From assembly GCA_900129595.1 (NCBI GenBank), contig FQWG01000010.1:62001-126000 (forward strand): DNA of 64,000 nucleotides, given 5' to 3'. The number at the start of each line of letters is the position of its first letter. The first letter of the stretch is position 1. Shown here piece by piece: positions 1-9,383 of this stretch. The stretch comes from Flavobacterium frigidimaris. Its GTDB lineage: Bacteria; Bacteroidota; Bacteroidia; Flavobacteriales; Flavobacteriaceae. Under the pieces are notes generated by a model that made no database searches, had not been told where the DNA came from, and was given only the letters and a program-made list of their open reading frames with translations. The position numbers and the translations under genes are program-made.

Positions 1-1
1 T

Positions 2-871
2 ATAAATCCTGATATCTTGGGGAGTTATACTTTTTTTGCAGAAAATTTTAAAATTCCGATTGAGAAAAAGCAGGACGAAAATAGTTTGTCTGAATTAAAA
101 AACCTCATCCAGCCTTATATCCTGAGACGAACAAAAGAACAGGTTTTAAAGGATTTACCGGAATTAACAGAGCAGATTTATTATTGTAATATGGATCCTG
201 AACAGGAGAAACTGTATGAAAAAGAAAAATCAAAAGCCCGCAACTTTTTACTAAAAACAGACGGATCCGGTCCTGACAAAATCAGTATTATCAACACACT
301 GATGAAGTTAAGACAACTGAGCAATCATCCAAAAATGATAGATCAGGAGTCAGAAATTGATTCAGGGAAATATATTGCGGTTACCAATTATCTTGAAAAT
401 CTGGTAAAAGGAAAACAAAAAACGATCATTTTCAGCTCATTTGTTACTAATCTGAATTTTTACTCTGATTGGTGCAAGGCAAACAAAATAGATTTTTGTG
501 AGATTACTGGCGAAACTCCTGCCCATAAAAGAGAGCAACAGGTAAAACTGTTTCAGGAAAAAGAAAATCCTTTGCTGTTTTTTATTTCACTCAAAGCAGG
601 TGGCGTTGGTTTGAATATTACGAAAGCTTCATATGTTTTATTCTTAGATCCTTGGTGGAATCCTTTTGCGGAGAAGCAAGGTGTAGGCCGCGCACACCGA
701 ATAGGGCAATTAAATAAAGTAAATGTGATTCGTTTTATTTCGAAAAATACGGTAGAGGAAAAAATAATCAAACTGCAGGAAAACAAAAAATTATTATCGG
801 ATTCTCTTTTAGAAGAAAGTTATATTAATGATGAAATCGAAGTTAATCTGGAATACATTCTGGGTTCTTAA
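2..871 (+). CDS. SNF2-family DEAD/DEAH-box helicase, C-terminal part (5' end outside window)
   Basis: The reading frame is open from the left edge, so this is the last ~289 codons of a larger gene. The visible part is the second RecA-like lobe of a SNF2/Rad54-type ATPase. It shows the RRTKEQVLKDLP segment, then motif V (LKAGGVGLNIT, around visible residue 200) and motif VI (VGRAHRIGQ, around residue 230) with its arginine finger. Such proteins translocate on double-stranded DNA and remodel protein-DNA complexes. Bacterial members often carry an N-terminal SWIM zinc finger, which would lie outside the window. A TTG codon at 17 could look like a start, but homology to the family clearly continues upstream of it. 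The family call is secure; the cellular role is not known. Confidence 0.93.
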   Translation: MNPDILGSYTFFAENFKIPIEKKQDENSLSELKNLIQPYILRRTKEQVLKDLPELTEQIYYCNMDPEQEKLYEKEKSKARNFLLKTDGSGPDKISIINTLMKLRQLSNHPKMIDQESEIDSGKYIAVTNYLENLVKGKQKTIIFSSFVTNLNFYSDWCKANKIDFCEITGETPAHKREQQVKLFQEKENPLLFFISLKAGGVGLNITKASYVLFLDPWWNPFAEKQGVGRAHRIGQLNKVNVIRFISKNTVEEKIIKLQENKKLLSDSLLEESYINDEIEVNLEYILGS

Positions 872-950
872 TAAGTTGTTTCCGGAACCAATAAAATGAC
901 ATCCTGCTACGTTACATAAAATTGTTATATTTACAATCTTACAACATAAT

Positions 951-2216
951 ATGATGCCAAAATTTTTATTTAGAAATCTTCTGTTTATTTTATTTTTTGC
1001 TTCAGCAGCAGCACAGGAAACACAAATCGAGATTAATCCTCCATATAATATCAAGACAGTTTCCTTTGTTCAAAACGGCAATAATGTGGTTCCTATATTT
1101 GAATTAGGCGATACATTTTCCTTTCAATTTGATGACTTATTTGGCAATGAGGCCAATTATTATTTTGAAGTAATTCATTGTGATTATAACTGGAAACCAA
1201 CTGATATTCCGAAAACGGATTATATAAGTGGTTTCGACAATCAAAGAATTACAGATTATGTAAACTCCTTTAATACGCTTCAGGTTTATTCTCATTACCG
1301 ACTTTCTTTTCCGAACCAGTTTACATCACAATTGCGTATTTCCGGAAATTATATGCTTAGGATTCTCAATGAAGACAAAGAAGTCGTTTTATCAAGAAAA
1401 TTCATTTTATACGAAAACCATGCAACCGTTGCGGCCCAGGTCAAAAGAAGCCGTGATGTCACGAATATAGATTACAAACAAAACCTTGACTTTTCGATAC
1501 TATCAAACGATATTGTTTTTCAGACTCCAATACAGAACGTAAAAATTGTATTGCTGCAAAATGGTAATTTTAATACTGCTATTAAAAATGTTCCTCCGCA
1601 ATACACGATCGGCAATCAATTGGTTTATAAATATGATAAGGAAACACAATTCTGGGGCGGAAATGAATTTTTATATTTCGAAAATAAAGACATTCGCGCC
1701 GCAAGCAATAATGTAGGCAGAGTGGGCGCGAACAATGACATTTATAATGCTTACTTATATACGAATCAGGCAAGAGGAAACCAAATATATTCTGTTTATC
1801 AGGATGTAAACGGTAATTTTGTGGTTAAAAATATCAATGCTTCCAATAACGAAATCGAAGCTGATTATGCCTGGGTTTACTTTAGTCTTTGGGCTCCTGT
1901 TTTCAGATCCTCAACAAAAGATATTTATATTACCGGAATGTTTAATAACTATAGTTTGTCTCCGGAATACAAAATGGAGTACAATACTGAGAAAGGGATT
2001 TATGAAAAAGCGGTAATGATCAAACAAGGTTTCACTAATTTTCAATATACAATTGCGGATAAAAAAGGGGTGATTGATTATCAAAATGCCATTGACGGAA
2101 ACTTTTATCAAACTGAAAATGAATACACCATCTTAGTTTATTACAAAGAAAGCACCGATCGCTATCAGAGAGTTATAGGAAAAGGAAATGCGAACTCTAT
2201 AAACATCATAAATTAA
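951..2216 (+). CDS. Type IX secretion system plug protein (DUF5103)
   Basis: A 421-residue exported protein with a hydrophobic signal peptide (about residues 1-22, cleavage near ASAAAQ) followed by a beta-rich body typical of DUF5103. In Flavobacterium johnsoniae a DUF5103 protein is the Plug subunit that closes the periplasmic end of the SprA translocon while PorV occupies its lateral opening. Length and the N-terminal region, which begins about 30 residues in with the pattern INPPYNIKTVSF, match the family. It is followed by apaG on the same strand, with a likely apaG promoter in the 79-bp gap. Assignment to DUF5103 is confident from family recognition; the plug role is inferred from the F. 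johnsoniae work and was not tested here. Confidence 0.85.
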   Translation: MMPKFLFRNLLFILFFASAAAQETQIEINPPYNIKTVSFVQNGNNVVPIFELGDTFSFQFDDLFGNEANYYFEVIHCDYNWKPTDIPKTDYISGFDNQRITDYVNSFNTLQVYSHYRLSFPNQFTSQLRISGNYMLRILNEDKEVVLSRKFILYENHATVAAQVKRSRDVTNIDYKQNLDFSILSNDIVFQTPIQNVKIVLLQNGNFNTAIKNVPPQYTIGNQLVYKYDKETQFWGGNEFLYFENKDIRAASNNVGRVGANNDIYNAYLYTNQARGNQIYSVYQDVNGNFVVKNINASNNEIEADYAWVYFSLWAPVFRSSTKDIYITGMFNNYSLSPEYKMEYNTEKGIYEKAVMIKQGFTNFQYTIADKKGVIDYQNAIDGNFYQTENEYTILVYYKESTDRYQRVIGKGNANSINIIN

Positions 2217-2254
2217 AACATTGTTAAGGTTTTAGATCGAAAGATTTTTTTTTG

Positions 2255-2262
2255 TAGCTTTG
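2255..2262 (+). promoter_or_regulatory. Putative -7 box of apaG promoter
   Basis: TAGCTTTG matches the Bacteroidota -7 consensus TAnnTTTG and lies 33 bp before the apaG start. No convincing -33 TTG at the usual spacing is visible. Confidence 0.45.
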
Positions 2263-2295
2263 CAATTATAACACACACATATATACTACTTTAGT

Positions 2296-2682
2296 ATGGT
2301 TTCCCAGATAACAAGAGGCATAAAAATATCTGTTTTGACTAGTTTTGAAGGTACTTACTTCAAGAACTACAAGATTCACTTTGCTTTTAGTTATGTAGTT
2401 ACAATCGAAAACCACAGCAAAGATTCAGTTCAGTTAACATCTCGTCACTGGGAGATATTCGATTCCTTAAACGATTTGGAGGTTGTAGACGGAGAAGGCG
2501 TTATTGGAAAAAAACCGGTTCTGAAACCTGGAGAAAATCATACTTATAGTTCAGGTTGTCTTTTATCGTCTCCTTATGGCGCAATGAAAGGGTACTTCAA
2601 CATGATTAATTTTACCTCTACAAAAACTTTCAAAGTTATAGTTCCTACTTTTAGAATGTGTGCTCCTTTTGCCTTAAACTAA
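2296..2682 (+). CDS. apaG: ApaG family protein (Co2+/Mg2+ efflux-associated)
   Basis: A 128-residue single-domain protein, the usual ApaG length. It has the family's fibronectin-III-like beta fold signature: an N-terminal strand leading into FAFSYVVTIENHSKDSVQL, the segment RHWEIFDS, and a C-terminal part with SSPYGAMKGYFNMI and the FKVIVPTFRM stretch. In enterobacteria ApaG is linked genetically to cobalt resistance and magnesium efflux, but its biochemical function is unsettled. It has its own putative promoter and is followed by pruA after 154 bp. Here it is not next to apaH or ksgA, its classical neighbours in E. coli. Confidence 0.93.
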   Translation: MVSQITRGIKISVLTSFEGTYFKNYKIHFAFSYVVTIENHSKDSVQLTSRHWEIFDSLNDLEVVDGEGVIGKKPVLKPGENHTYSSGCLLSSPYGAMKGYFNMINFTSTKTFKVIVPTFRMCAPFALN

Positions 2683-2755
2683 ATACGGGTTTAAAAACTA
2701 TATTTTTTATCGTTATCTTAATCATAAAATTATCAAATTATTAATTTATCCTTTG

Positions 2756-2763
2756 TACTTTTG
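2756..2763 (+). promoter_or_regulatory. Putative -7 box of pruA promoter
   Basis: TACTTTTG fits TAnnTTTG and lies 73 bp upstream of the pruA ATG. The upstream -33 element is not clear. Confidence 0.45.
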
Positions 2764-2836
2764 TGCAACGTTAGATTATTCGTAACAATCAAATCATCTA
2801 ACCCTTAAATTGTCTAATTATCTAATTTTAAATAAA

Positions 2837-4462
2837 ATGCTAAAAGGATTCTTTCATGTACCAAAAGCGGTAAACGAGCCCGTAAAAAGCTACGCACCTA
2901 ACTCACCAGAAAAAGCAGCTGTTCAGGCGGCTTATACCACATTGTGGAATTCTAAAATTGACGTTCCGTTATATATTGGAAGCGAAGAAATCAGAACTGG
3001 AAATACAAGAACAATGTCGGCTCCACACGATCACAAACACATCGTTGGAACTTATCACTTAGCTGAAAAACAACATATCGAAAAAGCAATTGCTAATGCT
3101 CTTGAATCAAGAACTGCATGGGCAAACATGGCATGGGAACAACGTGCTGCTATTTTCTTAAAAGCTGCTGAACTTATTGCAGGACCATACAGAGCACGTA
3201 TTAACGCTGCTACAATGATTGGTCAGTCTAAAAATATACATCAGGCAGAAATTGATGCTTCCTGTGAATTGATTGACTTTTTACGTTACAACGTAGAATT
3301 CATGACTCAAATTTACGGAGATCAGCCAAAATCTGATTCTACAACCTGGAATCGTTTAGAATACAGACCTCTTGAGGGTTTTGTTTACGCGATTACTCCT
3401 TTTAACTTTACTGCTATCGCTGCAAATCTTCCTGCAAGTGCTGCAATGATGGGTAATGTTGTGATTTGGAAACCAAGTGACAGCCAGGTTTTTTCTGCAA
3501 AAATTATCATCGACGTTTTCAAAGAAGCGGGTGTTCCTGATGGGGTTATCAATGTTGTTTTTGGAGATGCTTTAATGATCACGGATACTATTTTGGCAAG
3601 CCGTGATTTTGCAGGAGTTCACTTTACAGGATCAACTCATGTATTTAAAGATATCTGGGCTAAAATTGGAGCGAACATCCATCACTATAAAACATACCCA
3701 AGAATCGTAGGAGAAACTGGTGGTAAAGATTTTATCATTGCTCACCCAAGCGCTAACGCAAAACAGGTGTCTACAGGAATTACTCGTGGTGCATTTGAAT
3801 TTCAGGGTCAAAAATGTTCTGCAGCTTCAAGAGCGTATATCCCGCAAAGTTTATGGCCAGCTGTAAAAGAACAATTAATTGCTGATGCAAAATCTATGAA
3901 AATGGGTTCTCCGGAAGATTTCGGAAACTTTATTACAGCAGTTATTCACGAAGGTTCTTTTGATAAATTAGCAGGTTTTATCGATCAGGCTAAAAAAGAT
4001 ACTGATGCTGAAATTATCGTGGGAGGAAACTACGACAAATCTGTAGGTTACTTTATTGAGCCAACAATTATAGTAACTACAAATCCTAAATATACTACTA
4101 TGGAAACCGAATTATTCGGACCGGTAATTACTATCTATGTATACGAAGATGCAAAATGGGAAGAGACTTTAGAATTAGTTGATACTACTTCTGAGTATGC
4201 TTTGACAGGAGCCGTATTTAGCCAGGATCGTTATGCTATTGAGGTAGCAACTACGAAATTGCAAAATGCTGCAGGTAACTTCTACATCAATGATAAACCA
4301 ACAGGAGCTGTTGTAGGAATGCAGCCTTTTGGCGGAGCAAGAGCTTCAGGAACTAACGATAAAGCTGGTTCTGCACTGAACTTATTGCGTTGGGCTTCTC
4401 CTAGAACGATCAAGGAAACTTTTGTAACTCCGGAAGATTATAAATATCCTTTCTTAGGTTAA
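2837..4462 (+). CDS. pruA: L-glutamate gamma-semialdehyde dehydrogenase (delta-1-pyrroline-5-carboxylate dehydrogenase)
   Basis: A 541-residue aldehyde dehydrogenase of the P5CDH subfamily, which oxidises glutamate semialdehyde to glutamate with NAD+, the last step of proline catabolism. Catalytic Glu293 lies in the VGETGGKD motif and nucleophile Cys327 in FQGQKCSAASR. The C-terminal FGGARASGTNDKAG segment is typical of the subfamily. I start at the ATG at 2837; an in-frame TTG at 2810 would add nine residues unlike the family N terminus. The proline dehydrogenase partner is not in the window, as is usual in Bacteroidota where the two enzymes are separate proteins. It ends at a strong shared terminator. 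Confidence 0.96.
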   Translation: MLKGFFHVPKAVNEPVKSYAPNSPEKAAVQAAYTTLWNSKIDVPLYIGSEEIRTGNTRTMSAPHDHKHIVGTYHLAEKQHIEKAIANALESRTAWANMAWEQRAAIFLKAAELIAGPYRARINAATMIGQSKNIHQAEIDASCELIDFLRYNVEFMTQIYGDQPKSDSTTWNRLEYRPLEGFVYAITPFNFTAIAANLPASAAMMGNVVIWKPSDSQVFSAKIIIDVFKEAGVPDGVINVVFGDALMITDTILASRDFAGVHFTGSTHVFKDIWAKIGANIHHYKTYPRIVGETGGKDFIIAHPSANAKQVSTGITRGAFEFQGQKCSAASRAYIPQSLWPAVKEQLIADAKSMKMGSPEDFGNFITAVIHEGSFDKLAGFIDQAKKDTDAEIIVGGNYDKSVGYFIEPTIIVTTNPKYTTMETELFGPVITIYVYEDAKWEETLELVDTTSEYALTGAVFSQDRYAIEVATTKLQNAAGNFYINDKPTGAVVGMQPFGGARASGTNDKAGSALNLLRWASPRTIKETFVTPEDYKYPFLG

Positions 4463-4490
4463 TTTCTGATTTTAGAGTTAGATTTATAAA

Positions 4491-4530
4491 AAAGCCGCAA
4501 ACTTCATTTTGAAATTTGCGGCTTTTATTT
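4491..4530. terminator. Bidirectional rho-independent terminator between pruA and the SMP-30 gene
   Basis: The arms AAAGCCGCAAACTTC and GAAATTTGCGGCTTT form a long hairpin with a short loop, and T-runs flank it on both strands. It separates two convergent genes. Confidence 0.85.
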
Positions 4531-4558
4531 ACCTATTGTTTTCTATGAATAGACTGCT

Positions 4559-5641
4559 TTATAATTGAAAACTTGAAATCGTATGAAAATCATCTATTTC
4601 TGTATTCTTCGCTCCTTTAAAAGTATCGTAATTAACCACAAGCAATTTGCCTTTATAAATGATGGTTTCACAAGGATTATCCAGTTGTCCGTCAGCACCG
4701 TCATTGTTCCCGTTTTCCCAAATTAAAGAAATCTTATTGGTATTTAAATTCAGTTGATGAACACTATTGTTCTCATAATTCGCTATAAAAATAGAATTTC
4801 TTTCCTTGTCATAAAAAAAGCCGTCGCAACATTTTAATTGATCAGAATCGAAAACGACTTTTTTCGATTTTATTTTACCTTCTTTTGTGAATTCAAATTT
4901 TGTAATCACACCATCACCAAAATTCCCTGCATACAAATCCCCTTTTTTGTCAAATGCGATACCATCAATACCAATTGTATTTTTCGTCACATCAGATTTT
5001 AAGGTAAACTCGCTCAGTAAATAATCTGCCTTTGTTTGCTTGTCGAGAATTATTTTTCCTTTATTTAAGTCTTTTAATGAAAAGCTGTAAATACCGCTTT
5101 TTCTCTTGTCTTCAAACAAAGCATCTGATATATAAACTCTGTTTTTTGACCATCTGACAGCTTCTCCAAAATTGAACCCTTCCACCAAAACTTCAGCATA
5201 CTTAGGCTTTCCATTTTCGACAACGATCCGAATTAACCTTGAATAATCATCTTTGTATGCGAAATACTGATTATCCATTACATAAAGATTTCCATCAGGA
5301 CCAAACTCCATTCCCATCGGATGCACTCGTTTGGTTATTGGATGAAGCGGTAATTGATCAAACCAGATTACCGGTTTGTCATTTTTATCGAAAGTTAAAA
5401 TTTTAGCTCCATTTTTTTCAAACGAAGTAGGATTTAATACAGACAAATAAAGGTTTCCCTTTTTATCCAAAGCCATTCCGTCTGGTGTAGTGCAGGTCTC
5501 CCCTAAATCGGCAAACAAAGTTGGTTTAATTAATCTGGAAGTTTCATCGATTGTAATCTCTTGCTTTATTTTCTGCGAAAACATACTTAAAGAATAAACC
5601 GCCATTGCAATAGTCATTGCATTTTTAAAATTTGATTTCAT
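4559..5641 (-). CDS. Exported SMP-30/gluconolactonase-like beta-propeller protein
   Basis: A 360-residue protein with a signal peptide (about residues 1-22, ending SMFSQ) followed by NHL/SMP-30-like propeller repeats. The blades carry recurrent DKKGNLYLS-, GPDGNLYVMDN- and KKGDLYAGNFGDG-type segments. Relatives are gluconolactonases or lactone hydrolases, or non-enzymatic propellers, so the substrate cannot be given. It starts 33 bp after the TonB-dependent receptor on the same strand and is probably cotranscribed with it, suggesting that it handles the ligand taken up by that receptor. That functional link is inference from the neighbourhood. Confidence 0.75.
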   Translation of the reverse strand: MKSNFKNAMTIAMAVYSLSMFSQKIKQEITIDETSRLIKPTLFADLGETCTTPDGMALDKKGNLYLSVLNPTSFEKNGAKILTFDKNDKPVIWFDQLPLHPITKRVHPMGMEFGPDGNLYVMDNQYFAYKDDYSRLIRIVVENGKPKYAEVLVEGFNFGEAVRWSKNRVYISDALFEDKRKSGIYSFSLKDLNKGKIILDKQTKADYLLSEFTLKSDVTKNTIGIDGIAFDKKGDLYAGNFGDGVITKFEFTKEGKIKSKKVVFDSDQLKCCDGFFYDKERNSIFIANYENNSVHQLNLNTNKISLIWENGNNDGADGQLDNPCETIIYKGKLLVVNYDTFKGAKNTEIDDFHTISSFQL

Positions 5642-5674
5642 ATGATTCTGATTTTAAATTATTGTTGGTATTAA

Positions 5675-8068
5675 TTAACTGCCTGTCCTGCTTCTCTCTT
5701 CTTCATTACCAGTTGTTCTTTGCTTTGGGGTACTCTTTTTATTTCCAATTTTATAAGATAAAGCAAGCTGAAAGGACTGATTATCATAGTAATTCTTACC
5801 TTCCTGGTAAACACCATTAACAACAGAACTTCTTTTTATTTTTTCAGTTTTAAAGATATCAGTGCCTCTTATCGAAATTTTCAAATCCTTATTCCATAAA
5901 AGATATTGGAACGCCAGCGAAAAAGAACTCATTTCTTTATTCGTATAAATTCCCTCTACACCAGGAAAACTGTACCAGTAACTTACATTAAAAAGTACTG
6001 TCTTACTGGTATTTAAATTAAAGTCATTATTGGTTGACAACCTGGAATTGAATCCGTTTTGCACTTTTTGTGCAACAGTTAAGCCGGACTTAGAAATAGC
6101 ATAACTAAAATCGACCGCATTATTACTTGTCCACCATTTAAGTTTATCGAAAACGTAATTCTCCGAAATTCCATAACGTTGTGTGTCTATATAATTTTCA
6201 CTTGTATGAAGAATTTCATTTGAAACAGGGTCAGCAATTGTAATTTCAGAAATTAAATTGTTCTCATAACTAAAATATAATTTACTCTCTATCTTTTTAT
6301 AACTATAGATGAATTCAATATTATCAATAAATGCAGGTTGCAGAAACGGGTTTCCTTTAAAAGACTGAAAAGGGTTCCAAAAATGAGTATTAGGATTCAA
6401 ATCTCTAAATTGAGGTCTTTCGATTCTTTTACTATAACTTAAGCTAAGAGTTGAATTATCATTGGCAGTATACGTCAAGTATGCTGTGGGGAAAAATTTA
6501 ATATAATCCTTATCACTAGACTGGCTGAAACCTCCTGCGAAAATCTTTGTCTGCGTACTTTCTACTCTTAATCCAAATTGAGAATTCCAGCGGTCATTTA
6601 TCTTTTTGCTTCCCGAAAAATAAACTGCTTGTATGTTCTCTAAATAGTCAAACTCACTTTGTCGTAACGGTAAATCTACAACCGGCAAATCTACTAAGCC
6701 GCTATTGAAAGCTGAAATATGATTCTTTGATTGTGAATTGGATACTTTACCACCAAAACTCAAAACTGCCCATTGCGTAGGATAATCAAAATCTAATTTT
6801 CCGGATAAGTTTGTTATACCCTGCACATTCCTGTTTATTCCTGCAAAATATTGCTGTGAATAAGGGGCTTCAACAACCGAAATACCATTATAAGTTCTAT
6901 TATCTTCTGTTTGATAATTAAAATAATCCAGATTCAGAGTGATTTTTTTTCCTAAAGAATCAATTTTATACTCATTGTAAATATTTAATGAATTTATAGC
7001 GACTTTTAGTGCTGCTACTCCTCCATTCGACTTTAAATAGCTAGTCATCTCACCACTTGCATTGTCATAAACACCTGTAAAAGGAGTATCCGTAAATAAC
7101 GGTTTAGAATTATTAAATAAAGTTTGACCTCCAATAGTCCATTTTGAAGTGACCTGATAATCAATACCAATATTGCCATATGTTCTGTCATTTATACTTT
7201 TATACGAGGAATTGGTATGCCATAACTCTGTCGGGGAATAAGTGTAATCATCCTGAATATTATATCTTTTACCCGACATATAATTTAAAGTTGATGTAAT
7301 ACTTAATTTATTTTTATTATAATTAAAATTCCCCATTAAAGCACCCTGACTGTAAAATCTTTGAAGATAAGTAGCTCCAACCAAGGCATTCCAGGAATCT
7401 TTTTTTGCCTTTTTTAATTTGATATTGACCAAACCACTTCTGCCCTCAGACTCATATTTCGCAGGCGGTGTCGTAATTACTTCTATACTTTTGATATTAT
7501 CAGATGGAATTGATTTTAGATAATTAGCCAAATCTTCCTGAGAAAGTTGGATAATTTTATCATCGACCATAACCATTATAGTGCTTTTTCCTATCATAGT
7601 TATATTATCGTTCTGCACTTTTATTCCCGGAGTAACTCTAAGAGCTTCTAAAGCATCTCCTCCTGTGGCATTAATCGAATTTTCGACGTTAAAAACCAAA
7701 CGGTCTACTTTTCTTTCAATCAGTTTCTTTTTCCCGCCAACTACAACCGACTCTAACTGAACACCGCTATCGATTGTTATAGTATCCAGGTCCAAAGCAG
7801 CTGTTATTGATAGGTTTTTAGAAAACAGAAGCTCGTTTCCCTGTCGAATTTCCAATATGTATTTTCCTTGTTTTGCGTTTAAAACAAAATCTCCTTTATC
7901 ATTTGTAAGCTCATTCGTTTTATTTTGTGTGTCTTCTTCTATTAAGATAACTTCTGAAAAAACAACGGGTTCCTTTTTAGTAGTGACAACACTCCCCGAA
8001 ATTCTAAACTGGGCAGACATTGATGCACAAGAGAGCATCAATAGGGCAATAATGTATTTTAATTTCAT
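5675..8068 (-). CDS. Outer-membrane beta-barrel TonB-dependent receptor-like protein
   Basis: A 797-residue outer-membrane protein. It has a signal peptide (about residues 1-19, SCASMSAQ), a carboxypeptidase-regulatory-like beta-sandwich (about 20-95), a plug-like region with SGVQLESVVVGGKKK and a GGDALEALRVTPGI segment, and a C-terminal barrel (outer membrane protein beta-barrel family) rich in alternating aromatic strands. This is the shorter SusC-related type without a SusD partner, so peptide, siderophore or small-ligand uptake is possible. It is first in a likely two-gene unit with the SMP-30-like gene. A divergent LytS/LytTR pair starts 251 bp away and is a candidate regulator. Confidence 0.85.
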   Translation of the reverse strand: MKLKYIIALLMLSCASMSAQFRISGSVVTTKKEPVVFSEVILIEEDTQNKTNELTNDKGDFVLNAKQGKYILEIRQGNELLFSKNLSITAALDLDTITIDSGVQLESVVVGGKKKLIERKVDRLVFNVENSINATGGDALEALRVTPGIKVQNDNITMIGKSTIMVMVDDKIIQLSQEDLANYLKSIPSDNIKSIEVITTPPAKYESEGRSGLVNIKLKKAKKDSWNALVGATYLQRFYSQGALMGNFNYNKNKLSITSTLNYMSGKRYNIQDDYTYSPTELWHTNSSYKSINDRTYGNIGIDYQVTSKWTIGGQTLFNNSKPLFTDTPFTGVYDNASGEMTSYLKSNGGVAALKVAINSLNIYNEYKIDSLGKKITLNLDYFNYQTEDNRTYNGISVVEAPYSQQYFAGINRNVQGITNLSGKLDFDYPTQWAVLSFGGKVSNSQSKNHISAFNSGLVDLPVVDLPLRQSEFDYLENIQAVYFSGSKKINDRWNSQFGLRVESTQTKIFAGGFSQSSDKDYIKFFPTAYLTYTANDNSTLSLSYSKRIERPQFRDLNPNTHFWNPFQSFKGNPFLQPAFIDNIEFIYSYKKIESKLYFSYENNLISEITIADPVSNEILHTSENYIDTQRYGISENYVFDKLKWWTSNNAVDFSYAISKSGLTVAQKVQNGFNSRLSTNNDFNLNTSKTVLFNVSYWYSFPGVEGIYTNKEMSSFSLAFQYLLWNKDLKISIRGTDIFKTEKIKRSSVVNGVYQEGKNYYDNQSFQLALSYKIGNKKSTPKQRTTGNEEERSRTGS

Positions 8069-8319
8069 ATCAAACTAAGATTTGTTTTTTAGGATGAATC
8101 ATACTCCTTGTAGATTTTTGGACTAAAGTAATCCTGCAATCTCAATCTTAATCTGGCCGCAAATAAAAAGACCGCTTTTACATATGAAGAGTGCTTTTTC
8201 TAATAATAATGCATTCATGGGCCGAAATGGCGTTTTCATAAGCTAAAGACTATTATTTGACTCACGTAACCAGCCGGGCGTAGATATTTTACTAACTTGC
8301 CTCTTGATAAAAACACAAT

Positions 8320-9375
8320 ATGGATTTCATAAAAAACATAACCCCAAAAAGAATCTTAACCCATAGTATGTTTTGGCTTGTCTTTTTTATCATACATTTT
8401 GTGACAAAAAGTTTTGACTATAAAAAGTATGATGATCTGGTTTATATCTTTCTTGCCGAAACAATCATTCAGGCAATTGGAGCATATGTCTTGATTTATA
8501 TTTTAATACCTAAGTTACTCATTCAAAAAAAATATGTTCTTTTTGTGATCCTATTTACGATTTGGCTGTATCTCGTTTTTGTGATGCTCATAACCTTCAA
8601 ATATTTTTATCTGGAACCCAGATTCCCTGAGTATTATTTAGAATGGGATAAATGTCCTGACACATTAATTCAAAGATTAAGCAGTTTTAGATTGTTCTTT
8701 ACAAAGGTTATTTGGTTGTTTTTCCCTGCTTCGGTTATCGGATTAATTCGTTTTTACAAAAATCAGCAACATCTTTCCAAAATAGAGGAGGAAAAAAAAT
8801 CAATGGAACTCAAAACCTTAAAAAACCAGTTAAATCCTCATTTTCTATTTAATACTCTAAATAACTTATACGCTTTGACCTTAAAAAAAGACGATAAGGC
8901 GCCTGAAGTAATTGCGAAATTATCTGAAATTCTGGATTTTGTTTTATACCGCTGTAACGAAGATTATGTTTCTATCGAAAAAGAAATTACCTTAATCGAA
9001 AATTATATTGCACTAGAAAAACTCCGCTATAGCGAAGACAGACTAGACATTTCATTCGGTACAAATATTGAAGTCAGCAATAAAATATCTCCTTTAATCA
9101 TATTGACTTTTATCGAAAATGCCTTTAAACACGGCGTAATCAATGAAACCGAAAAAGCGACAATACAGTTAAGTTTAGAAAGTAAACCGCAACAGATCAT
9201 TTTTACTATTGAAAACACAAAACCACAAAATGGAACTGCAAAAAAAACAGATAAATCACAAATTGGGCTCGAGAATGTCCGAAAACAATTGAGCTTACTC
9301 TATCCCCAAAAACACTCTTTGGAAATTATAGAAGATCAAAAAAAATTCTTCATTAAATTGACACTAACTGTTTAA
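8320..9375 (+). CDS. LytS/YehU-type membrane sensor histidine kinase
   Basis: A 351-residue kinase. About four transmembrane segments occupy residues 15-145, followed by a short coiled coil and the His_kinase domain with phosphoacceptor His174 in LNPHFLFNTLNN. A degenerate ATPase domain follows, with the N-box ENAFKHG and a GLENVRKQL glycine box. Kinases of this family phosphorylate LytTR regulators, and one begins 8 bp downstream. There is no extracellular sensor domain, so sensing is likely within the membrane. It diverges from the TonB/SMP-30 unit. The signal is unknown. Confidence 0.92.
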   Translation: MDFIKNITPKRILTHSMFWLVFFIIHFVTKSFDYKKYDDLVYIFLAETIIQAIGAYVLIYILIPKLLIQKKYVLFVILFTIWLYLVFVMLITFKYFYLEPRFPEYYLEWDKCPDTLIQRLSSFRLFFTKVIWLFFPASVIGLIRFYKNQQHLSKIEEEKKSMELKTLKNQLNPHFLFNTLNNLYALTLKKDDKAPEVIAKLSEILDFVLYRCNEDYVSIEKEITLIENYIALEKLRYSEDRLDISFGTNIEVSNKISPLIILTFIENAFKHGVINETEKATIQLSLESKPQQIIFTIENTKPQNGTAKKTDKSQIGLENVRKQLSLLYPQKHSLEIIEDQKKFFIKLTLTV

Positions 9376-9383
9376 TTTTTCAC

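Noticed and set aside
2810..2836. The TTG at 2810 as pruA start
   Set aside because: The resulting extra nine residues do not resemble the family, while ATG 2837 gives the usual N terminus.
5675..8068. A SusC/SusD polysaccharide utilisation locus
   Set aside because: The receptor is the shorter barrel type, and there is no SusD-like lipoprotein or glycoside hydrolase next to it.
8069..8319. LytTR operator repeats between the receptor and kinase genes
   Set aside because: No pair of direct repeats with LytTR-type spacing could be recognised by eye.
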